This document shows, in pieces, positions 25,776 to 33,230 of a stretch of DNA of 64,000 bases; position 1 is the stretch's first letter; each line of letters starts with the position of its first letter. The notes below the pieces were generated by a model, which saw nothing but the letters and a program-made list of their open reading frames with translations, did no database searches and was not told the DNA's origin. Origin of the DNA: Reyranella sp. (GTDB taxonomy: Bacteria; Pseudomonadota; Alphaproteobacteria; Reyranellales; Reyranellaceae); contig NZ_SCVC01000006.1 in assembly GCF_004297405.1 (NCBI RefSeq), positions 186,001-250,000 on the forward strand. Direction: 5' to 3'. The position numbers and the translations under genes were made by a program.

Positions 25776-26992
25776 CTTCCGCTCGGGGCTGGTGTGATTC
25801 TGGGGCCTGTATAGCGCGCTCGTGGGCGAATGACAGAACCGTGCGTCGCCTGTTCCACGGCATGCGCGATCCAGCCCACTGTGCGGCCGAGAAGAAACAG
25901 GGCCAGTGCGGAATCCTTGGGCAGGCCGAGGGCGCGTTCGAGCGTCACTGTTGCGAAGTCGACCGTGGGCTTGCGGTCGATCAAGCGCTCGGCCGATGCC
26001 GCGACCGTGTCGGCGAAAGCCAGCTCCGGAGAGCCGGGCATCCTTTCGCGCAACATGGCGAGAAGCGTCACCGCGCGAACGTCGCCGTCGGGGTAGAGCG
26101 GATGGCCGAAGCCTGGAATGTAGATGCGTTCACGCACGCGCCGCGCCAGTTCGGCATCGATGTCGCTTACGTCCTTGAGGTCGCTGAACAGGTCCGCCAC
26201 GCGACGCGTCAGGCCGCCATGGCGGGGGCCGTTGATCGCCACCAAGCCGGCCATCGTCGAGCCATAGAGATTGGCGCCAGTCGACGCGACGACGCGGGCG
26301 GCGAAGGCCGAGGCGTTGAACTCGTGGTCGGCCGACAGGACGAGCGCAGCGCGGATCAGCGACGCGTGTTCGGCCGATACGTTCCAGGCCTCGGCGAGCT
26401 GCTCGTGCACCGGCCGGTCGGAGAGGGGCTGTGATGTCACCGCGGCGGCGAGCAGGCGCAGGATGCGGGCCCCTGTTTCGAGCATGGCGCTGCGATCCTC
26501 GACCCAACTGGGATGGTCCCAGCGCGCGGCCGCCGGCAGCAGGACGAGGCAGCTATCGACCGGTGGCAATGCCGCGGCGGCCCGCCAGGCGCTGCGCAAC
26601 GCCGCCGACATGGGGGGCAGGTTCTTCGCGCCGAAGGGGCGCTCGTCGCAATCCCACAGGATTTGCGCGACCTGCTCGAGCGACGCCGTGCGTGCCAGCA
26701 GGGTGGCATCCTGGCCGCGATAGAAGAGGTGTCCGTTCTCGATGAGGGTCAGCGCTGATTCCAGCACTGGTGTGCCGAAGTCGAGGGTGTTGGCGGCGAT
26801 CGACTCGGCCTTGCGCCCGACCTCGCGGCGGCGCTTGAGCTGGGAGACATCGTCGGCGCGGTAGCGTCGCTCACGCTGTCCGTTACTGCCTTCGGAGCGC
26901 AGCAGGCCGCGGCTTACATAGGCATAAAGTGTCGCCGCCGAGACGCCCAAACGCTGCGCCGCTTCCTTGGAACTCAGCCATTCAGTTGCCAT
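25772..26992 (-). CDS. helix-turn-helix / citrate synthase fusion protein, putative regulator
   Basis: The 406-residue product joins an N-terminal MerR/excisionase-type helix-turn-helix to a citrate-synthase domain. The helix-turn-helix (about residues 7-52) reads LSSKEAAQRLGVSAATLYAYV then YRADDVSQL; the synthase domain spans about 70-400. The synthase catalytic positions are retained: His258 (GPRHGG), His297 (GFGHPLY) and Asp345 (TVDF), with His223 in ADHEFN. It is shorter in the large domain than a normal citrate synthase. It is divergent from a stand-alone citrate synthase across an 83-bp palindrome-rich gap, which suggests a regulator that binds oxaloacetate, acyl-CoA or citrate. Enzyme activity is possible but not shown. 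Confidence 0.85.
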   Translation of the reverse strand: MATEWLSSKEAAQRLGVSAATLYAYVSRGLLRSEGSNGQRERRYRADDVSQLKRRREVGRKAESIAANTLDFGTPVLESALTLIENGHLFYRGQDATLLARTASLEQVAQILWDCDERPFGAKNLPPMSAALRSAWRAAAALPPVDSCLVLLPAAARWDHPSWVEDRSAMLETGARILRLLAAAVTSQPLSDRPVHEQLAEAWNVSAEHASLIRAALVLSADHEFNASAFAARVVASTGANLYGSTMAGLVAINGPRHGGLTRRVADLFSDLKDVSDIDAELARRVRERIYIPGFGHPLYPDGDVRAVTLLAMLRERMPGSPELAFADTVAASAERLIDRKPTVDFATVTLERALGLPKDSALALFLLGRTVGWIAHAVEQATHGSVIRPRARYTGPRITPAPSGR

Positions 26993-27000
26993 TCATAATT

Positions 27001-27060
27001 ATTGATCAATTCAATCAATATTGACAACATATATGTTCGGTCGAATGTTCAGCATGAACA
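27001..27060. promoter_or_regulatory. divergent operator region with three palindromes
   Basis: Within 60 nt lie ATTGATCAAT (27001-27010, perfect; also the left arm of ATTGAT-N7-ATCAAT to 27019), AACATATATGTT (27026-27037, perfect 12 bp) and TGTTCA-gca-TGAACA (27046-27060, perfect 6-bp arms). A TTGACA at 27021-27026 can serve as the -35 of the rightward citrate synthase gene, with a weak AATGTT at 27044-27049 as -10. The 12-bp palindrome would then fill the spacer. The stretch is AT-rich compared with its surroundings, as expected for promoters of both genes. Confidence 0.7.
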
Positions 27061-27075
27061 GCCAAGGGGATTTTC

Positions 27076-28158
27076 ATGCTGCAGACACGAGTGAACAGCG
27101 GGCTCGACGGGGTGGTCGTGGCCGACACGCTGATGAGCGAAGTGGATGGCGAGGCCGGTCGGCTGATCGTGCGCGGCCATTCCATCGAGGAACTCGTAAC
27201 CAGGACCGGCTTCGAAGGTGTCGCGGCCCTGCTCTGGACGGACTTCGCCCAAGGGGGCGGCGACGAAGCTGCTGTGCGTCAGGGATTTGCGACGGCACGC
27301 GTGCGAGCCTTCGCCGAGGTGCCCAAGCTGATCGCCGCAGCCAAGGGGCTGACGCCGGTCGAGGGGCTTCGGGTAGGTCTCGGCATGCTGGCCGACTCCG
27401 AGCCGATGCCGCATCACTATCTGGTCTGCGGTGCGCTGCCGGTCTTTCTCGCCGCGCTGCTGCGCGCCGCCGAAGGCAAGTCGGCCTTGGCACCGGATCC
27501 GACGCTCACCACCGCCCAGGATCTCCTGCGCATGGTTCGCGGCAAGCGCGCGGACATCACCTTCGAGAAGGGTCTCGATACCTACCTAGCGACCGTTGCC
27601 GATCATGGCTTCAATGCCTCGACCTTCACGGCGCGCGTCGTTGCCTCAACGCACGCCGGTCTCATCTCCTCGGTGCTGGCGGCACTCTGCGCCTTGAAAG
27701 GTCCGCTGCATGGCGGCGCGCCGGGGCCGGTGCTCGACATGTTCGACGAGATCGGCAAGCCGGAGCACGCGGCGGCCTGGCTCGATGACGCCTTTGCCAA
27801 GGGCACGCGACTGATGGGCTTCGGCCATCGCATCTACAAGGTGCGCGACCCGCGGGCCGATGTGCTGAAGAATACCGTCGCGACCTTGCCGCAGACGGCG
27901 GGTCGGCTCGCTTTCGCCGTCGAGGTCGAGAAGAGCGCCATCGCCGCGTTGCGCAAGCACAAGCCCGGACAACGGCTCGACACCAATGTCGAGTTCTACA
28001 CGGCCCTGTTGCTGGAGGCGCTCGAAGTGCCGCGCAGCGCCTTCACGGCATTGTTCGCGGTCGGCCGTGTCGCCGGCTGGTGCGCCCACATCTTCGAACA
28101 GGAGAAGGGCGGCCGCATCATTCGCCCGCAGTCGAACTACGTCGGGCCGCGGCCCTAG
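27076..28158 (+). CDS. citrate synthase / 2-methylcitrate synthase-like enzyme
   Basis: The 360-residue product has the citrate-synthase catalytic set: His177 (DHGFNAST), His212 (GPLHGGAPG) and His251 (GFGHRIYK). At the Asp position the sequence is NVEFYTA, so Glu306 replaces the usual Asp of NVDFYS. The small-domain end GRVAGWCAHIFEQ...GRIIRPQSNYVGP is typical. It condenses acetyl-CoA (or propionyl-CoA) with oxaloacetate. At 360 residues it is of the short type, and no gltA regulatory features are visible. AAGGGG precedes the ATG. It is divergent from the helix-turn-helix fusion and its stop abuts that of the convergent gene at 28159. Confidence 0.9.
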   Translation: MLQTRVNSGLDGVVVADTLMSEVDGEAGRLIVRGHSIEELVTRTGFEGVAALLWTDFAQGGGDEAAVRQGFATARVRAFAEVPKLIAAAKGLTPVEGLRVGLGMLADSEPMPHHYLVCGALPVFLAALLRAAEGKSALAPDPTLTTAQDLLRMVRGKRADITFEKGLDTYLATVADHGFNASTFTARVVASTHAGLISSVLAALCALKGPLHGGAPGPVLDMFDEIGKPEHAAAWLDDAFAKGTRLMGFGHRIYKVRDPRADVLKNTVATLPQTAGRLAFAVEVEKSAIAALRKHKPGQRLDTNVEFYTALLLEALEVPRSAFTALFAVGRVAGWCAHIFEQEKGGRIIRPQSNYVGPRP

Positions 28159-28713
28159 TCAGCCGCGCCGACGAGTCGTGCCGCGCCAGGTCCGCGCCCG
28201 CGTGCCGGCGGCATCGAACACCCAGAGGATCACGTCGGCACCGGTCGACGTGAAGTTGGCGGTGAAGTGACGCCGCCAGAAGCTGCCGTCGGCATGGGCG
28301 AACAGCGCTTCGGTAGAGAGCTGGTTCGGTCTCACTGTCAGATTTGCCGATCGCGGCGCCGGCCTGGCATCGGCCGACGCCAGCAACGCAACGCCGTCGA
28401 TCAGCAGGCCAAAGCGCAAGGTTTCGCCCTGTTCGGCCGTCTGCATTGGCCCACCGTCGATGCGCAGCCAGACGATGCTGCCATCTCCCGTCGCGGTTAC
28501 CGAGAACTGGAGGCCGAACGGCGTGCGGTCGTCGAAATCGACGCTCGGGGTTCGCGGCGGCGGGAGGATATCTTCCAGCGGAATCGATCGGTAGAAACTG
28601 ACGGCGCCCACATAGGAGTCGACCCAGTCGGGCCAGTTCGTGGCTTGCGCGGCTGCATCATGGGCGACGAGTAGCGCGCCACCGGAAGCCATCACGCGCC
28701 GCCGCGAGATCAT
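28159..28713 (-). CDS. exported hypothetical protein at the end of the YceI/b561 operon
   Basis: The 184-residue product starts MISRRRVMASGGALLVAHDA, a possible twin-arginine signal with cleavage near AAAQA. The mature part contains aromatic and beta-like segments (YVGAVSFYRSIPLEDILPPP, DGSFWRRHFTANFTST). I do not recognise the family. Its ATG overlaps the stop of the upstream YceI gene (28710-28713), so it belongs to that operon and probably acts in the periplasm with the YceI proteins. Its stop codon directly abuts the citrate synthase stop. Confidence 0.75.
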   Translation of the reverse strand: MISRRRVMASGGALLVAHDAAAQATNWPDWVDSYVGAVSFYRSIPLEDILPPPRTPSVDFDDRTPFGLQFSVTATGDGSIVWLRIDGGPMQTAEQGETLRFGLLIDGVALLASADARPAPRSANLTVRPNQLSTEALFAHADGSFWRRHFTANFTSTGADVILWVFDAAGTRARTWRGTTRRRG

Positions 28714-29294
28714 CGCGGCCGGCTTGCCGTGATGTTGAGGTCGACGGTCACCTCGTTGGCGATCTGACCGGTGCCGGCCCATTCATTTTGACCAACGCCA
28801 TAGTCGAGGCGCTTCAAGATAATGCGGCCCTTCGCCGTGGCGCGCAGCGCGCCTGGCTTCGACGGATCGTCGGCGATCGCCAGGGTGAACGGCAGGACGG
28901 CGTCCCGCGTGACGTCGCGGATCGTGAGTTTACCCTGCGCCTCGTAGCGGTCGCCGCCCTTCGCGACGATCGACGTCGCGACGAAGCGTGCCTCGGGAAA
29001 TTTCTGGACGCTGAGGAAGTTCGGACCCTTGAGAAGCGAATCGACGTCGGCGTTGTTGGCCGTGACGGTGCGGGTGTCGATCTTGATGGCGATGCGGGCC
29101 GACGCCAGGGCCGAGGGATCGAGCATGATCTCGCCTGTCCAGGTCGGGAACCGGCCGCTCACGATCGAGCCGATCTGCGTCACGGAGAAGGTGAGCGAGG
29201 GCGAGCGGCTGTCGACCGTCCATGGGTCCTGCGGGCCGGCCAGGGCAGGGCGGGCCATCAACAGGGCGGCGAGCAACAACCAGACGCGCATCAT
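28710..29294 (-). CDS. YceI-family periplasmic lipocalin-like protein (copy 1)
   Basis: The 194-residue product has a signal peptide (cleavage after RPALA, residue 19). The mature part shows the YceI pattern: WTVDSRSPSLTFSVTQIGSIVSGRFPTWTGEIMLDP, FPEARFVATSI and GKLTIRDVTRDAVLPFTL. It ends in the beta-barrel closing strand NEVTVDLNITASR. YceI proteins bind polyisoprenoid or quinone-like lipids in the periplasm. Its first ATG overlaps the cytochrome b561 stop and its stop overlaps the next gene, so three genes are coupled by 4-nt overlaps. Confidence 0.9.
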   Translation of the reverse strand: MMRVWLLLAALLMARPALAGPQDPWTVDSRSPSLTFSVTQIGSIVSGRFPTWTGEIMLDPSALASARIAIKIDTRTVTANNADVDSLLKGPNFLSVQKFPEARFVATSIVAKGGDRYEAQGKLTIRDVTRDAVLPFTLAIADDPSKPGALRATAKGRIILKRLDYGVGQNEWAGTGQIANEVTVDLNITASRPR

Positions 29295-29845
29295 CGTTCT
29301 CCGGACAGCCACATGCGGCGGAAGATGCCGTCGCGGCGCAACACGTCGTGATAGACGACCGCCCCGATATGCAGGGCGACGACCGCCATCAGCAGACGCG
29401 ATAGCACACGGTGAACCGTGCGCAACGTTTCGAACAGGTCGGGATCGGGCGGCACCAGATCGGGGATCGGCACATAGCCGAACCAGTAAAGCCCGACGCC
29501 GGCGGCGGAGTTCATCAGCCAGCCGCTGATCGGCATGGCGAGCAGCAGGAAGAAGAGGGTCCAATGCGCGGCATGGGCGGCACGGCGCTCCCAACCCGGC
29601 AGGGCGCCGGGGAGCGCCGGCGGCGGATGGCGCCAGCGCCACCACAGCCGCGCCACGGTGAGAACCAGAACCACAAGGCCGATCCATTTGTGCCAGCCAT
29701 AGACTTTGAATTTCAGCAGCCCGAGCGGCAGGCCTGTCATCCACAAGCCGACGCCCAGCAAGCCGAGGACGGCGAGTGCGGTGATCCAGTGAAAGGCTTT
29801 GGCGCCAGGGTGATGCCCCTCGCGACGGCCTTCAACGCCAGGCAT
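29291..29845 (-). CDS. cytochrome b561 family protein
   Basis: The 184-residue product has four transmembrane helices with haem-ligand candidate histidines in KAFHWITALAV, YGWHKWIGLVV, AAHAAHWTLFF and VVALHIGAVVYHDVL. It is an inner-membrane dihaem cytochrome that passes electrons between quinol and a periplasmic acceptor. The ATG at 29845 lies 14 nt inside the upstream YceI gene; a TTG at 29866 is an alternative. A b561 gene next to yceI is known in E. coli (yceJ-yceI); here it lies between two YceI genes. Confidence 0.9.
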   Translation of the reverse strand: MPGVEGRREGHHPGAKAFHWITALAVLGLLGVGLWMTGLPLGLLKFKVYGWHKWIGLVVLVLTVARLWWRWRHPPPALPGALPGWERRAAHAAHWTLFFLLLAMPISGWLMNSAAGVGLYWFGYVPIPDLVPPDPDLFETLRTVHRVLSRLLMAVVALHIGAVVYHDVLRRDGIFRRMWLSGER

Positions 29846-30434
29846 CGGTGGTGATCGAAATCTCAACGTTGTCGCCCACCAGGTCGACGTACTTGGTCAT
29901 GCCGAAATCCGATCGCTTGATCGTTCCCTTGGCGCGGACTCGGGCATAGCGCGCGCCGGGCGCGGCATTTGGTTTGCGGTCCGTTAGAGTGACATCGAGG
30001 GTCATCGGTCGGGTAACACCGCGCAGGGTGAGGAAGCCGTCGATCTTGAGGGTTTCCTCGCCCGTCCGTTCGATCTTGTTCGACCGGAATGTCATTTGCG
30101 GGAAGCGATCGACGTCGAAGAAATCCGAGTCCTTCAGCATGTCGGCCTGCTGACGGTCCATCATCTTCAGACTGCCGGTCTGAACGGTAACTTCGACCGC
30201 GCTTTTGGGTATGTCAGCATCATTCACCTGGACATTGCCTTGCCAGGTCTGGAAGCCGCCGGTCGTGCGGAAGATACGCGAGTCCCCAATCGCGAATTCC
30301 ATGGTCCCACGGTTTCCGCCGATCTTGAGGTCTTCGGCAGCCCAAACACTCTGGGTCGCGGCCGCCAGCAGCGTCGCGGCAGTGAGAAAGAACAGCCCAA
30401 GGTGCCTAGTTGGCAATGCGCGCGCGCTCCTCAT
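29832..30434 (-). CDS. YceI-family periplasmic lipocalin-like protein (copy 2)
   Basis: The 200-residue product has a signal peptide (HLGLFFLTAATLLAAATQ, cleavage near VWAA). The YceI body contains IFRTTGGFQTWQGNVQVNDADIPKS, MLKDSDFFDVDRFPQMTFRS, GFLTLRGVTRPMTLDVTLTD and GTIKRSDFGMTKYVDLVGDNVEI. It should carry a lipid or quinone in the periplasm. It is clearly diverged from copy 1, so the two may hold different ligands. The ATG at 30434 overlaps the PhyH gene by 29 nt, placing it in the same transcript. Confidence 0.88.
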   Translation of the reverse strand: MRSARALPTRHLGLFFLTAATLLAAATQSVWAAEDLKIGGNRGTMEFAIGDSRIFRTTGGFQTWQGNVQVNDADIPKSAVEVTVQTGSLKMMDRQQADMLKDSDFFDVDRFPQMTFRSNKIERTGEETLKIDGFLTLRGVTRPMTLDVTLTDRKPNAAPGARYARVRAKGTIKRSDFGMTKYVDLVGDNVEISITTDAWR

Positions 30435-31296
30435 AAGTCTCGAAAAAGCGGCGCCCCGAGCCGCGCTGATTCTCGTAGATCGATCCCTGGTGATCGGCCG
30501 GGGGCAGGGGCATGCGAATTGGCGCGGGGCGTACGCGCGGCTCGATGGTCGGCTCGCCCAGCACCATGCGGCCGTTGAACTCGTCGAAATCGGCCACACC
30601 CATCAGCGGCCAGGCGTCGGCGGCGGCATACTCGTGCAGCAGCAGGCGGCGTTGGCTGTTGGAATGGTTGAGCGCCGAGCCATGGACCAGCCGGACGTGA
30701 TGGATGGTCATCGACCCCGCCGGCCCCGTCAGCGGCACCGCCTTGCTGAAATCGAGGTCGCAGGCTGCGGGATTCATCGCGCCGCAGAAACGGCCGTCAG
30801 CGTGGTGGTCATGAACGGGGCCGTGATGTGTGCCCGGCAGGACCATCAGCGGGCCGTTGCTCTCCCCGCAATCGTCGAGATAGATCCCGGTCGCCAACAC
30901 ATCGTCGTTGGTGTGCGGATAGAAGGCCCAATCCTGGTGCCATTCAACCGGCGAGCCGTAGCCCGCCGACTTCATGTTGAGCTTGCCGCCGTGCTGGCGG
31001 ATGGCCGGGCCGAGAAGCTGGCTCAGGACCGAGGTGATGGCGGGATCGCGCGCCAGCGCGTGGAAGAAGGTGTAGCGCTTGAAGATGGCCGGCTTCAGCC
31101 GGCGCACCCGTGGCAGCATGGCGCTGTGGCTGGGCTCGAGGTCGTAGAGGTCGTCGTTGGCGGCAACGCCGCGGGCCTCGGCCACGATCTGATCGGTGAG
31201 CGCCCGCAAGTGCGCGAGCTGTTCGCCCTTGATCAGGCGGGGGATCACCAGATAGCCGTCGCGACGATAGGCTTCGATCTGCTCGGTCGTAAGCAT
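30406..31296 (-). CDS. phytanoyl-CoA dioxygenase (PhyH) family protein
   Basis: The 296-residue product starts MLTTEQIEAYRRDGYLVIPR, the common PhyH opening. The iron site is visible as WHQDWAFYPH (HxD) in the middle and VHGSALNHS (distal His) further on, with the 2-oxoglutarate Arg likely in QRRLLLHEY. It hydroxylates a hydrophobic or small-molecule substrate using Fe(II), O2 and 2-oxoglutarate. I prefer the ATG at 31296 over a GTG five codons upstream. It heads the minus-strand operon of YceI and b561 genes, which hints at a lipid or isoprenoid substrate. Confidence 0.88.
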   Translation of the reverse strand: MLTTEQIEAYRRDGYLVIPRLIKGEQLAHLRALTDQIVAEARGVAANDDLYDLEPSHSAMLPRVRRLKPAIFKRYTFFHALARDPAITSVLSQLLGPAIRQHGGKLNMKSAGYGSPVEWHQDWAFYPHTNDDVLATGIYLDDCGESNGPLMVLPGTHHGPVHDHHADGRFCGAMNPAACDLDFSKAVPLTGPAGSMTIHHVRLVHGSALNHSNSQRRLLLHEYAAADAWPLMGVADFDEFNGRMVLGEPTIEPRVRPAPIRMPLPPADHQGSIYENQRGSGRRFFETYEERARIAN

Positions 31297-31340
31297 GCGA
31301 AAGCATAGCACGAGACGCCCGGTTCACCGATAATCACGCT

Positions 31341-31988
31341 ATGGCGATCCGTGCCCTATTTCCGACACTGGTTTACCGCGCTTCGTTGATCGACGGCGGC
31401 TGGCGGCGTTTCAATCAGGACCTGGCCGATGAATGCCAGTCCCTCAGCCTCTCCGACGAGGCCGGGCGCCGCTGGTCGGAACGGCATTATCTCGGCGGTT
31501 ACACGTCCTACGGTTCGCTCGACCGGCTGCACCTCGTCACCTCGCTGTTCGACCGGCTGCGCAAGCGGATCGACCGCCATGTGAAGGCCTTCGCGCGCGA
31601 CCTGCACTACGACCTTTCCGGCCGGACCCTGGCGATGACGGATTGCTGGGCAAACCTGATGCCTGCCGGCACCGTGCATTCCATGCACCTCCACCCGACC
31701 TCCTTCATCAGCGGCACCTACTACGTCTCGGTGCCGAAGGGGGCAGGGGCGCTGAAGTTCGAGGACCCACGCCTGGCCCATCACATGGCCGCACCGCCGC
31801 GGCGGGCCGATGCTCCCGAGAGTCAGCGGCCGTTCGTCAATGTGCCAGCGAAAGACGGCGATCTGCTGCTCTTCGAGAGCTGGCTGCGTCACGAGGTGCC
31901 TCCGGCGCGCTTCTCCGGCGAGCGCATCTCGATTAGCTTCAACTATGCCTGTCCTCACAAATCGGTCGCGCCCAAGCCGCGAGGCTGA
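31341..31988 (+). CDS. TIGR02466-type putative 2OG-Fe(II) oxygenase
   Basis: The 215-residue product opens MAIRALFPTLVYRASL, typical of this family (LFPTPVY). It keeps HSMHLHPTSFISGTYYVSVP, GALKFEDPRLA and LLLFESWLRHEVPPARFSGERISISFNY, in which the HxH/H and Arg positions resemble an Fe(II)/2-oxoglutarate site. The function of the family is unknown. It is divergent from the PhyH dioxygenase gene by under 50 nt, so two predicted 2OG oxygenases share one promoter region. An exported amidohydrolase follows 10 nt downstream. Confidence 0.82.
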   Translation: MAIRALFPTLVYRASLIDGGWRRFNQDLADECQSLSLSDEAGRRWSERHYLGGYTSYGSLDRLHLVTSLFDRLRKRIDRHVKAFARDLHYDLSGRTLAMTDCWANLMPAGTVHSMHLHPTSFISGTYYVSVPKGAGALKFEDPRLAHHMAAPPRRADAPESQRPFVNVPAKDGDLLLFESWLRHEVPPARFSGERISISFNYACPHKSVAPKPRG

Positions 31989-31998
31989 GAGAAACCAC

Positions 31999-32829
31999 AT
32001 GCGTCGCTTTCTGGTCCTGCTGTCGTTGCTTGCCACCCTCGGGTTCACGTCCGCCAGGGCCGACGAGTTGCCGATCTTCGATGCGCACATGCACTACAGC
32101 CACGACGCCTGGACCGTGGTGCCGCCGCGCGAGGTCGTGGAGATACTGAAGAAAGCAGGCGTAAAGCGCGCCATGGTGTCGAGCTCGAACAACGAAGGCA
32201 CCAAGATGCTGCAGGATGTGGCACCCAACATCATCGTGCCCGAACTGCGCCCCTATCGCTCGCGCGGCGAGATCTCGACCTGGGCCAAGGACCCGACCGT
32301 GATCCCGTTCGTCGAGGATCTCCTGTCGAAGCGCAAGTACATGGCGATCGGCGAGTTCCACATCTACGGCGCCGACGCCGACCTGCCGAACATGCGGCGC
32401 ATCGTCGAACTCGCCAAGCAATACGGCCTTTACCTGCATTCGCATTCCGACGCCGACGCGGTGGTGCGCCACTTCCAGCAGGACCCGAAGGCGCGCGTGC
32501 TCTGGGCGCATTCAGGATTTGAGCGGCCTGAGAAAGTGCGCGAGATGCTGCGCACCTATCCGACGCTGTGGTGCGATCTCGCGTTCCTGACTTCGCACGC
32601 CTCGAACGGCAAGGTGGCGCCGGGCTGGCGCGAGGCTTTCCTGGAATTTCCCGATCGCTTCGTGCTGGGCACCGACACCTTCACACCGGAACGCTGGCAC
32701 TATGTGATCGAACATGCGCGCTGGTCGCGCCAGTGGCTGGCCGACCTGCCGCCCGATGTCGCGCGCAAGATTGCCTACGAGAACGGCGATCGCCTGTTCG
32801 GTGGAGAGCTTTCGGGTGCAAAGAAATGA
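31999..32829 (+). CDS. exported amidohydrolase-family TIM-barrel protein
   Basis: The 276-residue product has a signal peptide (MRRFLVLLSLLATLGFTSARA, cleavage near 21). A metal-hydrolase barrel follows: FDAHMHY (His30/His32), MAIGEFHIYG, YLHSHSDADA, VLWAHSGFERP and FVLGTDTFTPERW, the conserved metal-ligand positions of the amidohydrolase-2 group. It probably acts in the periplasm on a lactone, amide or carboxylate. Its stop overlaps the next start in ATGA, coupling it to the YtkA-like and dihaem genes. The substrate is unknown. Confidence 0.85.
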   Translation: MRRFLVLLSLLATLGFTSARADELPIFDAHMHYSHDAWTVVPPREVVEILKKAGVKRAMVSSSNNEGTKMLQDVAPNIIVPELRPYRSRGEISTWAKDPTVIPFVEDLLSKRKYMAIGEFHIYGADADLPNMRRIVELAKQYGLYLHSHSDADAVVRHFQQDPKARVLWAHSGFERPEKVREMLRTYPTLWCDLAFLTSHASNGKVAPGWREAFLEFPDRFVLGTDTFTPERWHYVIEHARWSRQWLADLPPDVARKIAYENGDRLFGGELSGAKK

Positions 32830-33230
32830 GACGGCTGCTCATTGCGCTCATGACGCTTGTAATGGCCACACCGGCCTTGGCGGACTGCCCGCTCGATCTC
32901 GGCCGCGGCACTGGCTGGGTGGTTTTCTCCGATCACTACATGATCGCCTTCCGGCCTGATCCGGTCCGCGTCGAAGTCGGCGAACCCTTCGCGCTGATCC
33001 TGAACGTCTGCACCAAGGGCGGCGATCCGGCCGAGCTGGTCGCTGTCGAAGCGCAGATGCCAGAACACAAGCACACCATGAACTACAAACCCACCATCGT
33101 TGCTTCGCCCGACGGCCGCTATCGCGCTGAGGGGCTGGTGTTCCACATGCCTGGACGGTGGGAGATCTCTTTCGACGTGCGCGCCGGCGAAGAAAGTGAG
33201 CGGCTGTCGCACGACATCATCCTCAAGTGA
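32826..33230 (+). CDS. exported YtkA/FixH-like domain protein
   Basis: The 134-residue product has a signal peptide (MRRLLIALMTLVMATPALA) followed by a single immunoglobulin-like beta domain. It contains PVRVEVGEPFALILNVC, VAVEAQMPEHKHTMNYKPTIV and VFHMPGRWEISFDV. The His and Met residues in MPEHKHTMNY and FHMPGRWE are those found in YtkA-like domains, which often accompany copper or haem proteins. It overlaps both neighbours by 4 nt and probably works with the dihaem cytochrome that follows. Confidence 0.82.
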   Translation: MRRLLIALMTLVMATPALADCPLDLGRGTGWVVFSDHYMIAFRPDPVRVEVGEPFALILNVCTKGGDPAELVAVEAQMPEHKHTMNYKPTIVASPDGRYRAEGLVFHMPGRWEISFDVRAGEESERLSHDIILK

